DNA of 17,154 nucleotides from DYJB01 sp963777165. GTDB taxonomy: Bacteria; Chloroflexota; Anaerolineae; Anaerolineales; E44-bin32. Positions 15,176-17,154 of this stretch are shown in pieces; the stretch's first letter is position 1; every line of letters begins with the position of its first letter. The position numbers and the translations under genes were made by a program. The notes below the pieces were generated by a model. It was not told where the DNA came from and made no database searches. It saw only the letters and a program-made list of their open reading frames with translations. The DNA lies in the NCBI GenBank assembly GCA_963777165.1, contig CAVZPO010000014.1, forward strand, positions 1 through 17,154, written 5' to 3'.

Positions 15176-17154
15176 GCCCCTGCTGGAAGAAGAGACGGCC
15201 TTCTACCGGCTGTACAACGAAGCCCTGATCCGCAAACTGGAAGACAAGATGCTCGACCTGGACCGGCTCAACCGCGAATCTGGCCGAGAGCGAAGGACGC
15301 TTCCGCCGTCTGGCCGAGAACGCGCCGGACCTGATCTACCGCTATCGAGTGTCGCCAGATCCGGGCTTCAAGTACGTCAGCCCGGCGGCGACGGCCATCA
15401 CCGGCTACACACCCGAGGAGCACTACGCCGATCCGGATCTGGGCTTCAAGCTCGTCCACCCCGACGATCGTGCCGATCCTGGAGGCGATGCGGTCTGGAG
15501 CTGTCCAGGCCGGGGAGTCCGCTCACCCTGCGCTGGGTGCGCAAGGACGGCAGGTGATCTGGACCGAACAACGCAATGTACCGATTGTCGACGAAGCAGG
15601 GGGCCGTGATCGCCCTCGAAGGTATCGCCCGGGACGTAACAGCCCGCGTGCAGGCGGAGGAATCCCTGCGGCGCCACGCCGCCGAGCTGGAGGGGCTCTA
15701 CCTGACTTCGATGCAGACGCTGACCCAAGGCGACCTGCACGGCCTGCTGACGGCGATCGTCGAGCGCGCGGCGCGGTTCACCGGCGGAGATCGCGGCGCG
15801 CTGTTCTTGCTCACGGCGGATGGCTCTCGGATTCGCGTGTATACCAGCCACAACATGGGGCGAGACTACACCGGCACGGAGCTCGAGATGGGCGAGGGCG
15901 TGTCCGGGCAGCGCGGCGCTCGAGCGCCGGGCGATCATGATCGAAGACTACGAAGCCTGGGAGGGGAAGTCGGACAAGTTCACCGGCAGCGGCGTCGGAC
16001 GCGTCCTGACGGTGCCGATGCTGGTCGGCGAGCGGCTGATCGGCGTGCTGAACGTCGCCGACCCGAAGACCGGCTCCTACGGGGAGGACGAGATTCGCCT
16101 GGCGCGGCTTTTCGCCGACCAGGCGGCGATCGCCATCGAGAGCGCCCGGCTGATGGACGAGACCAGCCGGCGGGCGGCGTACCTTGAAGCGTTGACTTCT
16201 ACGGCCGAGGCACTGGGGGTGGCGGTGACGCCGGAGGCGATGTACGCCAAAGTCCTGGAGGAGGTCGCACGCCAGCTGAGGCCCGAAGGGGCCACCCTGT
16301 CGCTCCTGGTCCACGAGGACAGTGAGACCGAGACGGTACTGTCAATCGGTGCCTGGGAAGCGACGACGGGGATGCGCTTGCCCGTCGGCGTGGGAATCGT
16401 CGGCTCGGTGGCTTCGAGCGGCACGCCGTTTGTCTCCGACGATGTCCGCGGCGACCCGCGGCTGGCGCGTCCGGAACTCCTCAAGGACCTGCCGGCCGTG
16501 GCCTGCGTCCCACTCACGGTCGAGGGTCGGCCGATCGGGTGCGTGATGGTCGGCCGGCGGGCACCCCTGAGCATCGAGGAGGTGCGGCTGCTGACCGGGC
16601 TGGCAGAGATTGCAGGCAACGCCATCCACCGTGCCCGGGTGATGGCGACGCTCGAGGAGCGTGTGCAGCCAGCGGACGCAGGAACTGGAGGCGGCCAACG
16701 AACGGCTGCAGGAACTGGACCGGCTGAAGACCGAGTTCGTGTCCAACGTCACGCACGAGCTGCGCACGCCGATCACCAACGTGCTGCTGTACCTGGACCT
16801 TGCCCGTCGGTCGCCTTCCGAGGCAAAGCGCGCCCACTACTTCGACGTGCTCAAGTCGAAGTCGGTCCGGCTGGGAACGCTGATTGAGGCGGTGCTGACG
16901 CTCTCGCGGCTGGAGCGCGGCATGGTGCCCATGGGCCTCGAGCCGCACCCGCTGGACGCGCTGCTCGCCGATGTGCTGGTCGGCCATCAGGCGCGGGCCG
17001 ACGCCAAGGGAATCACGTTGAATCACGAACTGGACGCCGGGCTGCCGGTCGTGTCGGTCAACCGGGTGCAGATGCACCAGGTGCTATCCAACCTGGTGGG
17101 CAATGCGGTGGCCTACACGCCGCCCGGAGGGAGTGTGCATCTTGGGACTGCCCG
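14780..17154 (+). CDS. Soluble sensor kinase: REC-PAS-GAF-GAF-HisKA-HATPase, partial at the right edge, frameshifted
   Basis: At least 790 residues, cut by the window end inside the ATPase domain. It is the same type as the kinase at 8066 but has one PAS domain instead of four. Apparent shifts lie near 15175, 15280, 15468, 15518, 15595, 15910 and 16668 (extra base each) and near 15551 (missing base). There is no membrane segment. The start ATG is 7 bases after the preceding regulator's stop, with GAGG overlapping that stop. His657 (codon 16754-16756) is the autophosphorylation site. As the third gene of the SBP-kinase operon it could receive phosphate on its receiver and combine it with PAS/GAF inputs. 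If the shifts are real only the receiver survives, ending at 15334. Confidence 0.8.
15177..15910 (+). CDS. Region 2 of the partial kinase: linker, PAS and GAF start
   Basis: It spans several frames. The linker helix (YRLYNEALIRKLEDKMLDLD) is followed by AESEGRFRRLAENAPDLIYR, then YVSPAATAITGYTPEEHYAD and DLGFKLVHPDDR, then LEAMRSGAVQAGES, LTLRWVRKDG and QVIWTEQRNVPIVDE, ending GAVIALEGIARDVTARVQAE: one PAS domain. GAF1 begins with SMQTLTQGDLHGLLTAIVER and RGALFLLTADGSRIRVYTSH. Five +1 shifts and one -1 shift fall in about 640 bases. Confidence 0.7.
15911..16667 (+). CDS. Region 3 of the partial kinase: two GAF domains
   Basis: An uninterrupted stretch encodes the rest of GAF1 (ALERRAIMIEDYEAWEGKSD, then LTVPMLVGERLIGVLNVADP) and all of GAF2 (ATLSLLVHEDSETETVLSIG, then GMRLPVGVGIVGSVASSGTP, LARPELLKDLPAVACVPLTV, LLTGLAEIAGNAIHRARVMA). 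It is clearly paralogous to 10113-10960, but far less similar at the DNA level than the kinase core that follows. Confidence 0.83.
16676..17154 (+). repeat. Kinase-core repeat, copy B, truncated by the window edge
   Basis: These 479 bases match 10971-11449 with 8 substitutions. They encode TQELEAANERLQELDRLKTE, the H-box FVSNVTHELRTPITN and the start of HATPase (LSNLVGNAVAYTPPGGSVHL). The reading frame is open throughout, but it is one base out of register with the GAF region before it because of an apparent extra base near 16668. Confidence 0.92.

Noticed and set aside
9990..17154. Insertion sequence or composite transposon explaining the duplicated kinase region
   Set aside because: No transposase, terminal inverted repeats or target duplications are visible, and the repeat boundary falls inside a coding linker in frame-equivalent positions.
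1..17154. CRISPR array, tRNA or rRNA
   Set aside because: No regularly spaced repeat-spacer pattern and no recognisable tRNA or rRNA sequence was seen on either strand by eye.

Overview
This is a GC-rich bacterial window that is almost entirely a signal-transduction island. Four multi-domain sensor histidine kinases, two stand-alone response regulators and a degenerate receiver-PAS protein sit beside two periplasmic solute-binding modules. The long PAS/GAF kinases with 'ESEERYR'-type linkers, NMT1/THI5-type binding lipoproteins next to kinases, and a small secreted protein carrying an 'SGYVVSDIHYQLD' motif suggest a Chloroflexota (Anaerolineae-like) genome, probably a metagenomic contig. That placement is an inference; no rRNA, tRNA or marker gene is present.

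Layout. Left (1-1362, minus strand): a receiver-PAS protein running off the left edge, with all key receiver residues lost, and a 131-residue secreted protein. Middle (1363-2404): about 1 kb with no gene I can support, holding three 11-bp-phased direct repeats and a nested inverted repeat. Right (2405-17154, all plus strand): (i) NMT1/THI5-like lipoprotein, overlapping by ATGA a transmembrane Cache-HAMP-PAS-GAF kinase, which overlaps a CheY/Rcp1-like regulator (2405-7876); (ii) a soluble REC-PAS4-GAF2 kinase with a strong ribosome site behind a structured leader (8066-11708); (iii) an SBP_bac_3-TM-PAS2 kinase, a stand-alone receiver and a REC-PAS-GAF2 kinase cut by the right edge (11808-17154).

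The kinases are broken by about 29 apparent single-base frameshifts, about 25 of them +1, with 15 clustered in 12.17-14.14 kb. Conserved domains resume exactly in the next frame, so I read each as one gene; many shifts lie in short homopolymers and look more like sequence errors than decay. Corrected lengths are about 1,343, 1,213 and 859 residues for the first three kinases.

How it may work: two periplasmic binding modules (one lipoprotein, one fused) would report small solutes to membrane kinases. Soluble REC-PAS-GAF kinases and single-domain receivers would then relay phosphate. No DNA-binding output domain, Hpt domain, permease or ABC ATPase is visible. The kinase cores of the second and fourth kinases are 98% identical over 479 bp while their upstream GAF domains are much more diverged, which points to gene conversion.
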